From NCBI GenBank assembly GCA_008923285.1, contig WBSG01000006.1, forward strand, positions 62,001-126,000: a stretch of DNA of 64,000 nt, written 5' to 3'. The DNA is from Betaproteobacteria bacterium SCN2 (GTDB taxonomy: Bacteria; Pseudomonadota; Gammaproteobacteria; Burkholderiales; Thiobacillaceae). Under the pieces are notes generated by a model. It ran no database searches. It saw only the letters and a program-made list of their open reading frames with translations, and was not told where the DNA came from. A program made the translations under genes and the position numbers. Below are positions 29,206 through 39,249 of this stretch, one piece after another (position 1 is the stretch's first letter; each line of letters starts with the position of its first letter).

Positions 29206-30289
29206 AACCGAAACCGGGCTCTATCCGGCCAGGTGGTGGCACATGCTGGCCGACGGCCGCATCCAGTGCGACCTGTGCCCGCGCGACTGCCGGCTGCACG
29301 AGGGCCAGCGCGGCGCCTGTTTCGTGCGCATGCGTGTCGGGGAGCAGATGGTGCTGACGACCTATGGCCGCTCGTCGGGCTTCTGCATCGACCCCATCGA
29401 GAAAAAGCCGCTCAACCATTTCTATCCCGGCTCCTCGGTGCTGTCCTTCGGCACCGCCGGCTGCAACCTCGCCTGCAAGTTCTGCCAGAACTGGGACATC
29501 AGCAAATCGAAAACCATGGACCGGCTGATGGACCAGGCCGCGCCGGAGCAGATCGCCGTCGCCGCCGAGACTTCCGGCTGCAAGAGCGTGGCCTTCACCT
29601 ACAACGATCCGGTCATTTTCACCGAGTACGCGCTCGACGCGGCCGAGGCCTGCCATGCGCGCGGCATCCAGACCGTGGCGGTGACCGCGGCCTACATTCA
29701 TGCCGAGCCGCGGCGCGAGTTTTTCCTGCACATGGATGCGGCCAACGTCGACCTGAAAGCATTTACCGACGAGTTCTATTTCAAGCTCACCGGCTCGCAT
29801 TTGCAGCCGGTGCTGGAGTCGCTGGCGTACCTGGTTCATGAAACGCAGGTGTGGACCGAGATCACCACGCTCTTGATCCCCGGCTACAACGATTCCAGCC
29901 ACGAGATCGAAGCCATGTGCAAATGGCTGGTGAAGGAACTGGGGCAGGACGTGCCGCTGCATTTCTCCGCCTTCCATCCCGACTTCAAGCTGCTCGACGC
30001 CCCCGCCACGCCGCCCGACACCCTGTTCGCGGCGCGCCACATCGCGCAAAGCGAGGGCCTGAATTACGTCTATACCGGCAACATCAGCGATGCCGACGGC
30101 GGCACCACGCATTGTCCGGGCTGCAAGCGCGCGCTCATCGTGCGCGACTGGCACCGCATCCTGAAATACGAAGTCGGCGAAGACGGACATTGTCCGCATT
30201 GCCGGGCGCAGGTCGCCGGCCGCTTTGGCAGGTTCGAGGGCGCCTTCGGCCAGCGCCGCATACCCATCCGCTTGAACATGGGGGCCTGA
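29198..30289 (+). CDS. AmmeMemoRadiSam system radical SAM enzyme
   Basis: A 363-residue radical SAM protein related to pyruvate formate-lyase activating enzymes. The 4Fe-4S motif CxxxCxxC is C89, C93 and C96 (CNLACKFCQNWD). Further cysteines include C24, C27 and C31 (CDLCPRDC) and C41 at the N terminus, and two CxxC pairs (HCPGC and HCPHC) near the C terminus that look like a zinc ribbon or auxiliary cluster site. The gene overlaps the MEMO-AMMECR1 fusion by 8 bases, completing the conserved AmmeMemoRadiSam trio. The substrate is unknown; action on the MEMO or AMMECR1 partner, or on a small molecule they bind, is inference. Confidence 0.92.
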   Translation: MAETETGLYPARWWHMLADGRIQCDLCPRDCRLHEGQRGACFVRMRVGEQMVLTTYGRSSGFCIDPIEKKPLNHFYPGSSVLSFGTAGCNLACKFCQNWDISKSKTMDRLMDQAAPEQIAVAAETSGCKSVAFTYNDPVIFTEYALDAAEACHARGIQTVAVTAAYIHAEPRREFFLHMDAANVDLKAFTDEFYFKLTGSHLQPVLESLAYLVHETQVWTEITTLLIPGYNDSSHEIEAMCKWLVKELGQDVPLHFSAFHPDFKLLDAPATPPDTLFAARHIAQSEGLNYVYTGNISDADGGTTHCPGCKRALIVRDWHRILKYEVGEDGHCPHCRAQVAGRFGRFEGAFGQRRIPIRLNMGA

Positions 30290-30290
30290 A

Positions 30291-30947
30291 ATGAGAAATG
30301 AAGTGGTGCGCATTCCGGTCGACGGCGCGCACATCGAAGGCGCGCTGGAACTGCCCGGCAATCCCGTCGGCCTCGTGCTGTTCGCCCACGGCAGCGGCTC
30401 CAGCCGTCACAGCCCGCGCAACAACTATGTGGCGCGCGTGCTGCACGAGCATGGCATCGGCACCCTGCTGATGGACCTGCTCACACCGGCAGAGGACAGT
30501 GATTATGCAAAGCGCTTCGACATCAGCCTGCTGGTCGAACGCCTGCGTGCGGCGGCGCACTGGGTCAGGCAGAATCCTGCCACCGCGACCTTGCCGGTCG
30601 GCTATTTCGGCGCCAGCACCGGCGCGGCCGCTGCCTTGCGCGCGGCGGCGCATGAGGAATCCGTCGCTGCCGTGGTGTCGCGCGGCGGCCGCCCCGACCT
30701 GGCCTCGCCCGCAGAGCTGGCGCAAGTGAAAGCGCCCACGCTGTTGCTGGTGGGCGGACAGGATTTCGGCGTCATCACCTTGAACGAAGCAGCCTTCGCC
30801 GATCTGGTTTGCGAAAAGCAGTTGCGCATCGTGCCGGGTGCGACCCATCTGTTCGAGGAACCGGGCACGCTCGAGGAGGTGGCTTCGCAGGCAGCCGCCT
30901 GGTTCGCGCGGCATTTTCCGAATCCGGCCGGCCGGAGCTTTACTTGA
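30291..30947 (+). CDS. alpha/beta hydrolase, dienelactone hydrolase-like
   Basis: A 218-residue alpha/beta hydrolase that starts one base after the radical SAM gene, so it belongs to the same operon. A catalytic triad is visible: S109 in GYFGASTGAAAAL, D158 in VGGQDFG and H186 in PGATHLFEEPG. The HGSGSSRHSPRN segment forms the oxyanion-hole region typical of the small dienelactone hydrolase branch. The substrate is not evident. Its stop lies 8 bases inside the end of the convergent PhnD-like gene, so the two gene ends overlap. Confidence 0.85.
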   Translation: MRNEVVRIPVDGAHIEGALELPGNPVGLVLFAHGSGSSRHSPRNNYVARVLHEHGIGTLLMDLLTPAEDSDYAKRFDISLLVERLRAAAHWVRQNPATATLPVGYFGASTGAAAALRAAAHEESVAAVVSRGGRPDLASPAELAQVKAPTLLLVGGQDFGVITLNEAAFADLVCEKQLRIVPGATHLFEEPGTLEEVASQAAAWFARHFPNPAGRSFT

Positions 30948-31740
30948 GGTAGTTCGCTTCCTTCAGTGCCTGCTTGATGATCTTGTAGTCGGCCTGCTTG
31001 TCGACGACGAAACCGGTGACCTTGCTGTGGATGGTCTTTTGCAGCGACTGCACGGTCTCGGGCCTGAGCGAGGCGGCGGCGGCGCCCAGTTTGTCCTGGT
31101 CGGCCGGCGACAGCTTGTTGCTGGCCATGAGCGTGAAATCCGGCGTGTTGGGCAAGGGGTGCCAGACTTCATACTTGCCCTGGGCGATCAGCTTGTTGGC
31201 CAGCGTACTGCGCAGGCTGCCGGCCTGGGCAATGTCGCGCTCCATGGCAAGCGCGATGTCTTCCTGGGTCTTGAGATTGAACACTTCGGCGTCGGATTTT
31301 TGGCGCTTCAGCGTGTAGCGTGCCATCACGTCCAGCCAGGATTCCTTTTCGGTCAGGGCAACGGTCCTGATTTCCACGCCCTTGCGCCGGATCAGGATGC
31401 CGGTGGCTTCGTCGCGCGCCCGGGCGACGGGCGTGTAGTTCCTGTCCAGCACCGAAACCGCCACGGTGGGCGGGACGAAATAGATGTCCAGGCTGCCCTT
31501 GTCGAGGGAACGCAGGGTGTTCTTGATGCTGCGGAACAGGACCAGCTTGGGCTCGCGCCCGAATTGCGCGGCGAGGGCCTGGGCGAAGGGACGCGCCGCA
31601 TCCAGGAAGTCGTAGGTCGGGATGTCGGCCTTGCCGGTGCCGGGATAAATGCCGATGGTCAGGTAATTGCCTTCCGCGCGCGCTGCCAGGGGCAGGGCGG
31701 CGAACAGGGCGAGGCCGCTCAGAAAGGTACGCCGTTGCAT
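30940..31740 (-). CDS. orphan PhnD-like periplasmic phosphate/phosphonate-binding protein
   Basis: A 266-residue substrate-binding protein of the phosphate/phosphite/phosphonate family. The N terminus has a twin-arginine-like QRRTFLSG followed by a hydrophobic stretch and a likely cleavage after AARA, so it is exported. The mature part reads LTIGIYPGTGKADIP and later YFVPPTVAVSVLDRN and DIALAMERDIAQAGSLR, in keeping with the family. No permease or ATPase gene is nearby, so it may feed a distant transporter or serve as a sensor. The ATG at 31740 was chosen for the signal peptide; the frame opens at 31800. Confidence 0.8.
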   Translation of the reverse strand: MQRRTFLSGLALFAALPLAARAEGNYLTIGIYPGTGKADIPTYDFLDAARPFAQALAAQFGREPKLVLFRSIKNTLRSLDKGSLDIYFVPPTVAVSVLDRNYTPVARARDEATGILIRRKGVEIRTVALTEKESWLDVMARYTLKRQKSDAEVFNLKTQEDIALAMERDIAQAGSLRSTLANKLIAQGKYEVWHPLPNTPDFTLMASNKLSPADQDKLGAAAASLRPETVQSLQKTIHSKVTGFVVDKQADYKIIKQALKEANYLK

Positions 31741-31839
31741 GAACTTCTGTCTCCGCTTGGATTTGAATGCAGTGCACGCTAACGGCAGTAACGCGGGCAA
31801 ATCGAGGGCGCGGAGTTGGTAAAAACGGACCAGGCCGGG

Positions 31840-32478
31840 TCAGGCTGCGGTCTGCCGGTGTTTGAGAATGTCGATCACTTCGTCGTCCGACACCTGGTTG
31901 AAGTCCTGATAGAACTGCCCCACGGCGCGGAAATCCGGCGGTGCGAAGAGACACACCAGTTCGTCGCACAGCGGGCGGATTGTTTCCAGCGTTTCGGGCG
32001 GCGACACCGGCACCGCGCAGACAAGCCGGGCCGGATGCTTGGCGCGGGTAGCGTGCAGCGCCGCGATCATGGTGCTGCCGGTGGCGAGTCCGTCGTCGAT
32101 GATGATGACGACGCGCCCCGCGGGATCGACGGGCGGGCGCAGCGGCGTGTACTGCGCGCGCCGTTCCCGGAGCGTCGTCATCTGGCGCTGTTTTTCGCGT
32201 TCCATGTATTCCGGCGTGCCGCCGGCGGAAGCGGCATGATCGGCGATGTAGGCCCAGCCCGACTCGTCGATCGCGCCCAGCGCGAACTCGCTGCTGTAGG
32301 GCGAGGTCAGCTTGCGCACCAGCACCACGTCGAGTTCGCCTTCCAGCAGTTCGGCGATGGTCTTGCCCATCGGCACGGCCCCGCGCGGGATGGCGAGGAT
32401 GAGCGGATGCCGGCCCTGGTAGGCCGACAGGGCCCTGGCGAGCTGGCGGCCCGCATCCTGGCGGTTGGCGAACATCAT
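31840..32478 (-). CDS. phosphoribosyltransferase-fold protein
   Basis: A 212-residue type I phosphoribosyltransferase domain. The PRPP-binding loop is VVIIIDDGLATGSTM, and the N-terminal part carries LILAIPRGAVPMGKTIAELL. These proteins resemble ComF or the stand-alone phosphoribosyltransferases of unknown substrate. AAAGGAG lies just upstream, serving either ATG 32478 or ATG 32475. It is leftward, 99 bases before the PhnD-like gene, and 210 bases from lpxC, which points away from it. The substrate cannot be predicted. Confidence 0.8.
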   Translation of the reverse strand: MMFANRQDAGRQLARALSAYQGRHPLILAIPRGAVPMGKTIAELLEGELDVVLVRKLTSPYSSEFALGAIDESGWAYIADHAASAGGTPEYMEREKQRQMTTLRERRAQYTPLRPPVDPAGRVVIIIDDGLATGSTMIAALHATRAKHPARLVCAVPVSPPETLETIRPLCDELVCLFAPPDFRAVGQFYQDFNQVSDDEVIDILKHRQTAA

Positions 32479-32648
32479 GACGGCTCCTTTCCGATGCTTT
32501 CAACTTAGGCGCCGGCATCGTTTCCGGCAAGCCGGTTGCCAGCGGGTTCGTCGCGCACGTAGGGGCCGACGCGATCGTCGGGCTGGTCTGCTTCGGGCAT
32601 CGTGCAAGCTCTGGTCCCCAAATCCTCGCCCGCGGCCCCCGTTGCAGT

Positions 32649-32654
32649 TAAAAT
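32649..32654 (+). promoter_or_regulatory. possible -10 box (TAAAAT) for lpxC
   Basis: TAAAAT lies 34 bases before the lpxC start and would give a leader of about 28 bases. No convincing -35 is seen. The TAAAATCC string also occurs before secA (36306) and at 39140, which supports it as a recurrent promoter element in this genome. Confidence 0.35.
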
Positions 32655-32688
32655 CCATTCTCAAACAACAAGTTGGCCAATCGAGGAC

Positions 32689-33603
32689 ATGATCAAACAG
32701 CGCACGCTCAAAAGCCAGGTCAGGACCACTGGCGTGGGACTGCATTCCGGCGTCAAGGTCGAGATGACCCTGCGGCCGGCCGCGGCCGGTACCGGCATCC
32801 TGTTCCGCCGCGTCGACCTCGATCCGCCGGTGGATATTCCGGTGGATCCGTACAAAGTCACCGACACGCGCCTGTGCTCGGCGCTGACCGTGGACAAGGC
32901 CAAGGTCGCCACGGTCGAGCACCTGATGTCGGCGCTGGCCGGACTGGGCATCGACAACATCGTGATCGACCTCACCGGCCCCGAGGTGCCCATCCTCGAC
33001 GGCTCCGCCGCACCCTTCGTGTTCCTGCTGCAGTCGGCCGGCATCGAGGAGCTGAACGCGCCCAAGCAGTTCGTGCGCATCCGCGAACCGATCGAAGTGA
33101 AGGAAGGCGACAAGTGGGTCAGGCTCAGCCCCCATGACGGCTTCCGCATCGACTTCACCATCGACTTCGACCACCCCGTGTTCGAGCAGTCCGGCCAGGT
33201 GGTGAGCGTGGATTTCGACAACACGTCCTACATCCGCGAAGTCGCGCGGGCGCGCACCTTCGGCTTCATGCACGAGGTGGAAATGCTGCGCAACAACAAC
33301 CTCGCCCTTGGCGGCTCGCTCGACAACGCCATCGTCATGGACGAGTACCGCATCCTCAATGCCGACGGCCTCAGGTACGACGACGAGTTCGTCAAGCACA
33401 AGGTGCTGGATGCCATCGGCGATTTCTACATGATCGGCAAGCCCATCATCGGCCGCCTGGAAGCGCACAAATCCGGGCACGCCCTCAACAACCAGCTGCT
33501 GCGCGCGCTGATGGAAAAGCAGTCGGCCTGGGAACTGGTGACTTTCGAAAACGACAGCGATGCGCCCGAGGCCGTGGCGCACTTTTATCCGCAGGCCGCC
33601 TGA
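32689..33603 (+). CDS. lpxC: UDP-3-O-acyl-N-acetylglucosamine deacetylase
   Basis: LpxC is the zinc-dependent deacetylase of the committed step of lipid A synthesis. The 304-residue sequence has H78 in [16 protein letters not shown] and the [10 protein letters not shown] motif holding the other zinc ligands; VGLHSG lies at the N terminus. The frame is open from 32602, but ATG 32689 after GAGG gives the normal N terminus. Its TGA shares one base with a small membrane-protein gene. Confidence 0.97.
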   Translation: MIKQRTLKSQVRTTGVGLHSGVKVEMTLRPAAAGTGILFRRVDLDPPVDIPVDPYKVTDTRLCSALTVDKAKVATVEHLMSALAGLGIDNIVIDLTGPEVPILDGSAAPFVFLLQSAGIEELNAPKQFVRIREPIEVKEGDKWVRLSPHDGFRIDFTIDFDHPVFEQSGQVVSVDFDNTSYIREVARARTFGFMHEVEMLRNNNLALGGSLDNAIVMDEYRILNADGLRYDDEFVKHKVLDAIGDFYMIGKPIIGRLEAHKSGHALNNQLLRALMEKQSAWELVTFENDSDAPEAVAHFYPQAA

Positions 33604-33782
33604 TGGTTTTCCGGCTGATCCTGGTCCTTGCGCTGATCATCCTTGCCGGGCTGGCCCTGACATGGATGTTCACCAAGGACAGGAAATACCTGCGCATCGC
33701 CGGCCGCATCGTGCGTTTCCTCATCGTGCTGGGCGTGGTGGTGGCGCTGGTTTTCGTGGCCGAGCGCCTGATCCTTCGCTAG
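33603..33782 (+). CDS. 59-aa two-segment membrane protein overlapping lpxC
   Basis: A frame of 59 codons starts at ATG 33603, sharing its first base with the lpxC stop, the same TGATG junction used by several dcw genes here. The protein has two hydrophobic segments, about residues 3-22 (FRLILVLALIILAGLALTW) and 39-54, joined by a positively charged loop (TKDRKYLRIAGRIVR), so both ends probably face one side of the membrane with a cytoplasmic basic loop. It ends ERLILR. A perfect hairpin follows directly. I recognise no named family; coupling to lpxC suggests an envelope role, which is inference. Confidence 0.65.
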   Translation: MVFRLILVLALIILAGLALTWMFTKDRKYLRIAGRIVRFLIVLGVVVALVFVAERLILR

Positions 33783-33801
33783 CAGGCTGCATCGCAGCCT
33801 G
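33783..33801 (+). terminator. hairpin directly after the lpxC operon
   Basis: CAGGCTGC 33783-33790 and GCAGCCTG 33794-33801 pair perfectly around ATC, starting at the base after the stop codon. There is no T tract, so termination would be weak; it may instead protect the 3' end of the lpxC mRNA. Confidence 0.5.
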
Positions 33802-33895
33802 AACCCCGTACCCGTGCGCGGGTCTATATTGATTCGGTGGGGGCGGACTTGCCGTGCTCCCCGTTCGAGCCTGTGACCTGACATCCGGAGGGGCC

Positions 33896-35851
33896 ATGAT
33901 CAGCCTGCGCCATTTTCTGCTTTTTCCTGTTCTGATGCTGTTGGTCCTGATGGGTCCGGCGGCGCAGGCATGGGACGACGAAGCGGATTTCCGCGCACCC
34001 ACTCCGCCGCGCTTGGGCTTCATCGACGGCCAGGTGTCGTACTGGCGGGAGGGGGCGGACGACTGGGTCGTCGCCCGCCGCAACCTGCCGCTGGCGCAAG
34101 GCGACGCGCTTTATGCCGGGGCGAACTCGAACTTCGAGGTCCAGTTCGACAGCCGCAGCTTCGTGCGCGCGGACGAGAGCACGGAATTGTCGCTGCTCAA
34201 TCAGGAAGAGCGTTACATCCAGTTCAAGGTCGCGCGCGGCCTGGCCTCGTTCGACATTCGCAGCATGGCGGTGGGCGACGGCGTCGAAGTCAGCACGCCG
34301 GACGGCGCCTTCGTCATCGAGCAGCCCGGCTACTACCGGGTGGAAGTGGGCAGCCGTGAAACCCGCTTCATCACCCGGCGCGGCGGCCGCGCGACCCTGA
34401 CCACGGCCGACGGGCGTTCGCTCGACATCTATCCGTCCGAGGAAATCGTGGTCGCCGCCGGCACTGCGGTGCAAGTGGCCACTTACGCTGCACCCCCTGA
34501 AGATGCTTGGGATCGCTGGAACAACGAGCGCAGCGACCGGATCGGTGAATCGGTCAGTGCGCGTTACCTGCCGCCGGATGTCTATGGCGCCGAAGACCTC
34601 GACCATTACGGCTACTGGCGCGTGCTGCCCGACTACGGCCCGGTGTGGATTCCGCGCAGCGTGACCGCCGGCTGGGCACCCTACAGCATGGGCGCCTGGG
34701 TGTGGGATCCCTACTACGAATGGACCTGGATCGACGATGCGCCCTGGGGCTGGGCGCCTTTCCATTACGGACGCTGGGTCCACATCGGCGGCTACTGGGC
34801 ATGGGCGCCGGGGCCGGTGGTGAGGCGCTCGGTGTATGCGCCGGCGCTGGTGGCCTTCCTGGTGCGCGGCCACGATGTTTCGGTGCGCGTCAGTACCGGA
34901 TTGCCCGGGCTGTGGTGGGTGGCACTCTCCTGGGGCGAACCGGTACTGCCCTGGTGGGGACACCAGCGCCATCGCTGGCATCCGCGCTGGGCAGGCTGGG
35001 GCGGGCCGCGCGTGGTCAACAATGTGGTGATCAAGCAGACCACCGTCATCAACGTCAACGAAATCCATTACCACAATGCGCGGCAGCCGCGCGCCGTCCT
35101 CACGGCGCCGGTGGACAAGTTCGGCCGCGCGCCGGTGCGTGCCGTGGCGGAAACACGCCTGCGCCGGGAAGCGTTCGTGCCGGTGCGGGGCGAAATGCCG
35201 CTCAAGCCCGCGCGCGAAAGCCTGTTCGGCGGTGCGCCCAGGGCCGCGCCGCCGCCGCGCGAGGCAACGCCGCGTCCGGCAGTGGCGACACGGCCGCCGC
35301 GCGAGAAAACCCTGCCCTGGCAGCCTGAGCGGCCGCGCACGCAGGGGCCGCAGGCCGCGCCAGTGCTCAAGTACGTCAAGCCGTCCGGCCAGGGAGACGC
35401 GAGGCAGCAGCCGGTGCAGCGGCCGCCATTCGGCGCCGATGCCGGCCCCGAGCGCCTGCCGCCGCCGCCGCCGCCGCGCCTGCGGGAGATGACTGTGCCG
35501 GCATCGCCTGCTCGCCCGGCGGCAAGCACGCCGGCTCCGGCGTGGCAGCCGGCTGCCAGGACAGCGCCGCCCGTGCAGTCGCCAAGGCCTGTGCCTGCAC
35601 AGCAGCCAGGCGCTGCCCAGCGCGCTCCTCAGCCCGTGCCGGCGGTCAAGCCGCCGCCGCCAGCCCAGTCGTCACCAACGCCGGCTGCGCCGCCGGCAGG
35701 CGTGCAACGCCCGCCGGCCCAGGTCGCTCCGGTACGCGCCGAACCCGCGCAGTCAGGACGTCCCCAGCCGCTGCCCGGCAAGCCGGCCAACCAGACCTAC
35801 CGCGGGCAGGAACAGGGCGTACGCAGTTGGGAGCAGCGCGGCGGACGCTAG
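33896..35851 (+). CDS. secreted FecR-domain and DUF6600 protein with proline-rich tail
   Basis: A 651-residue exported protein. The signal peptide ends AQA at about residue 25. A FecR-like domain follows (about residues 45-180; LPLAQGDALYAG, SRSFVRADESTEL). Then comes a DUF6600-type repeat rich in Trp, Tyr and Pro (about 225-320), with VWIPRSVTAGWAPYSMGAW and APWGWAPFHYGRW. The last 250 residues are a low-complexity proline/alanine/arginine-rich tail, probably disordered. CCGGAGGGG precedes ATG 33896. The function is unknown; a cell-surface or periplasmic structural role is likely. Its stop shares the palindrome CTAG with the convergent dciA gene. Confidence 0.8.
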   Translation: MISLRHFLLFPVLMLLVLMGPAAQAWDDEADFRAPTPPRLGFIDGQVSYWREGADDWVVARRNLPLAQGDALYAGANSNFEVQFDSRSFVRADESTELSLLNQEERYIQFKVARGLASFDIRSMAVGDGVEVSTPDGAFVIEQPGYYRVEVGSRETRFITRRGGRATLTTADGRSLDIYPSEEIVVAAGTAVQVATYAAPPEDAWDRWNNERSDRIGESVSARYLPPDVYGAEDLDHYGYWRVLPDYGPVWIPRSVTAGWAPYSMGAWVWDPYYEWTWIDDAPWGWAPFHYGRWVHIGGYWAWAPGPVVRRSVYAPALVAFLVRGHDVSVRVSTGLPGLWWVALSWGEPVLPWWGHQRHRWHPRWAGWGGPRVVNNVVIKQTTVINVNEIHYHNARQPRAVLTAPVDKFGRAPVRAVAETRLRREAFVPVRGEMPLKPARESLFGGAPRAAPPPREATPRPAVATRPPREKTLPWQPERPRTQGPQAAPVLKYVKPSGQGDARQQPVQRPPFGADAGPERLPPPPPPRLREMTVPASPARPAASTPAPAWQPAARTAPPVQSPRPVPAQQPGAAQRAPQPVPAVKPPPPAQSSPTPAAPPAGVQRPPAQVAPVRAEPAQSGRPQPLPGKPANQTYRGQEQGVRSWEQRGGR

Positions 35852-36267
35852 TCCGACGAATGGTGCTTGAGCAGGTTTTGCAGGGCGGCCTTCACTTCGC
35901 CTTCCTCCAGTTGCGTGGCGGCTGACTCCAGGGCCTGCCGGGCAGCCGCGGGCAGGAGCGGTTTTTGGCGCACGGCGGGCGCGCGGCGCACGGTGGCGGG
36001 CTGCACCTTGAAGCTGACGCGCCGTACGGGCAGGCCGCGCTGTTGCAGCGCAGCGGCGAGATTCTGCGACTCCAGGCGCAGGCGGCTGGCAACCGCGCCA
36101 TTGCTGCACAGCACCCGCAGTTCCCCGTCATCCAGCGCGACGACGCGGGCGTCCTCGCGAAAGCGGGCGGGCAGGACGGCGTCGAACTGCCGTTGCAGGG
36201 AAGACAGCGCCAGCGCCTGCCGCACTGCGGGCAGGTTCGACAGCAGATTGCCCAGGCGCTCCGCCAT
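35848..36267 (-). CDS. dciA: DUF721 family protein, probable DciA replicative helicase loader
   Basis: A 139-residue DUF721 protein. Members of this family (DciA) load or activate the replicative helicase DnaB in bacteria that lack DnaC. The N-terminal half has the KH-like core (residues about 20-95: FDAVLPARFREDARVVALDDGELRVLCSN), followed by a basic, alanine-rich C terminus. It lies between the lpxC region and secA and is divergent from secA with 84 bases between starts. Function is inferred from family and synteny. Its stop overlaps that of the FecR-DUF6600 gene. Confidence 0.78.
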   Translation of the reverse strand: MAERLGNLLSNLPAVRQALALSSLQRQFDAVLPARFREDARVVALDDGELRVLCSNGAVASRLRLESQNLAAALQQRGLPVRRVSFKVQPATVRRAPAVRQKPLLPAAARQALESAATQLEEGEVKAALQNLLKHHSSD

Positions 36268-36302
36268 CAGGCTGCACCTTCACCGGGCGGCAACATGCGC
36301 TG

Positions 36303-36311
36303 TGATAAAAT
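36303..36311 (+). promoter_or_regulatory. extended -10 promoter element before secA
   Basis: TGATAAAAT at 36303-36311 is an extended -10 box (TGN plus TAAAAT) 41 bases before the secA ATG, giving a leader of about 34 bases. A -35-like TTCACC at 36279-36284 is spaced too far (21 bases), consistent with reliance on the extended -10. Confidence 0.5.
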
Positions 36312-36351
36312 CCACTGATTTACTGGCACTTTTCGGGGCATTCCGCTTCCC

Positions 36352-39084
<2,733 letters not shown>

Positions 39085-39092
39085 GGGCTGGG

Positions 39093-39116
39093 ACCAGTCT
39101 CCAGGAGACTGGTTTT
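39093..39116 (+). terminator. intrinsic terminator of secA
   Basis: ACCAGTCTCC 39093-39102 and GGAGACTGGT 39104-39113 form a perfect stem around one central base (in practice a small loop), followed by TTTT at 39113-39116. It directly precedes a promoter-like sequence that shares its last T residues. Confidence 0.8.
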
Positions 39117-39145
39117 GACGGCTGCAGGGCGCGCCTTGCTAAAAT
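39115..39145 (+). promoter_or_regulatory. promoter-like sequence for a possible small RNA
   Basis: TTGACG 39115-39120 and an extended -10, TGCTAAAAT 39137-39145, are separated by 19 bases between hexamers. The spacing is a little long, but both boxes are close to consensus. Transcription would start near 39152, where no plus-strand protein gene follows before the terminator at 39218-39249. Confidence 0.45.
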
Positions 39146-39151
39146 CCTGGC

Positions 39152-39249
39152 CCCGGGTTCCTAATCCCTAATCCGAAACCACTGACGGCTAAAGCCGGTG
39201 GCGCTGGTCGCCGAATGAAAACGCGCTCGGGCAGGGCGCGTTTTTTTTT
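39152..39249 (+). ncRNA. candidate small RNA, about 98 nt
   Basis: The segment is bounded by the promoter-like sequence at 39115-39145 and a textbook terminator at 39218-39249. Near its 5' end are two tandem CTAATCC units (39161-39174), unpaired in simple folds and C-rich like many target-recognition seeds. A hairpin follows: CCAC 39179-39182 with GTGG 39198-39201 and CGGC 39186-39189 with GCCG 39194-39197 around TAAA. From 39189 on it is antisense to the last codons of the midA-like gene. It does not resemble 4.5S or 6S RNA. Existence is inferred from signals only. Confidence 0.35.

Noticed and set aside
35848-36267. SecM-like secretion monitor upstream of secA
   Set aside because: The gene in that position runs in the opposite direction and is a DUF721 protein with no signal or arrest sequence.
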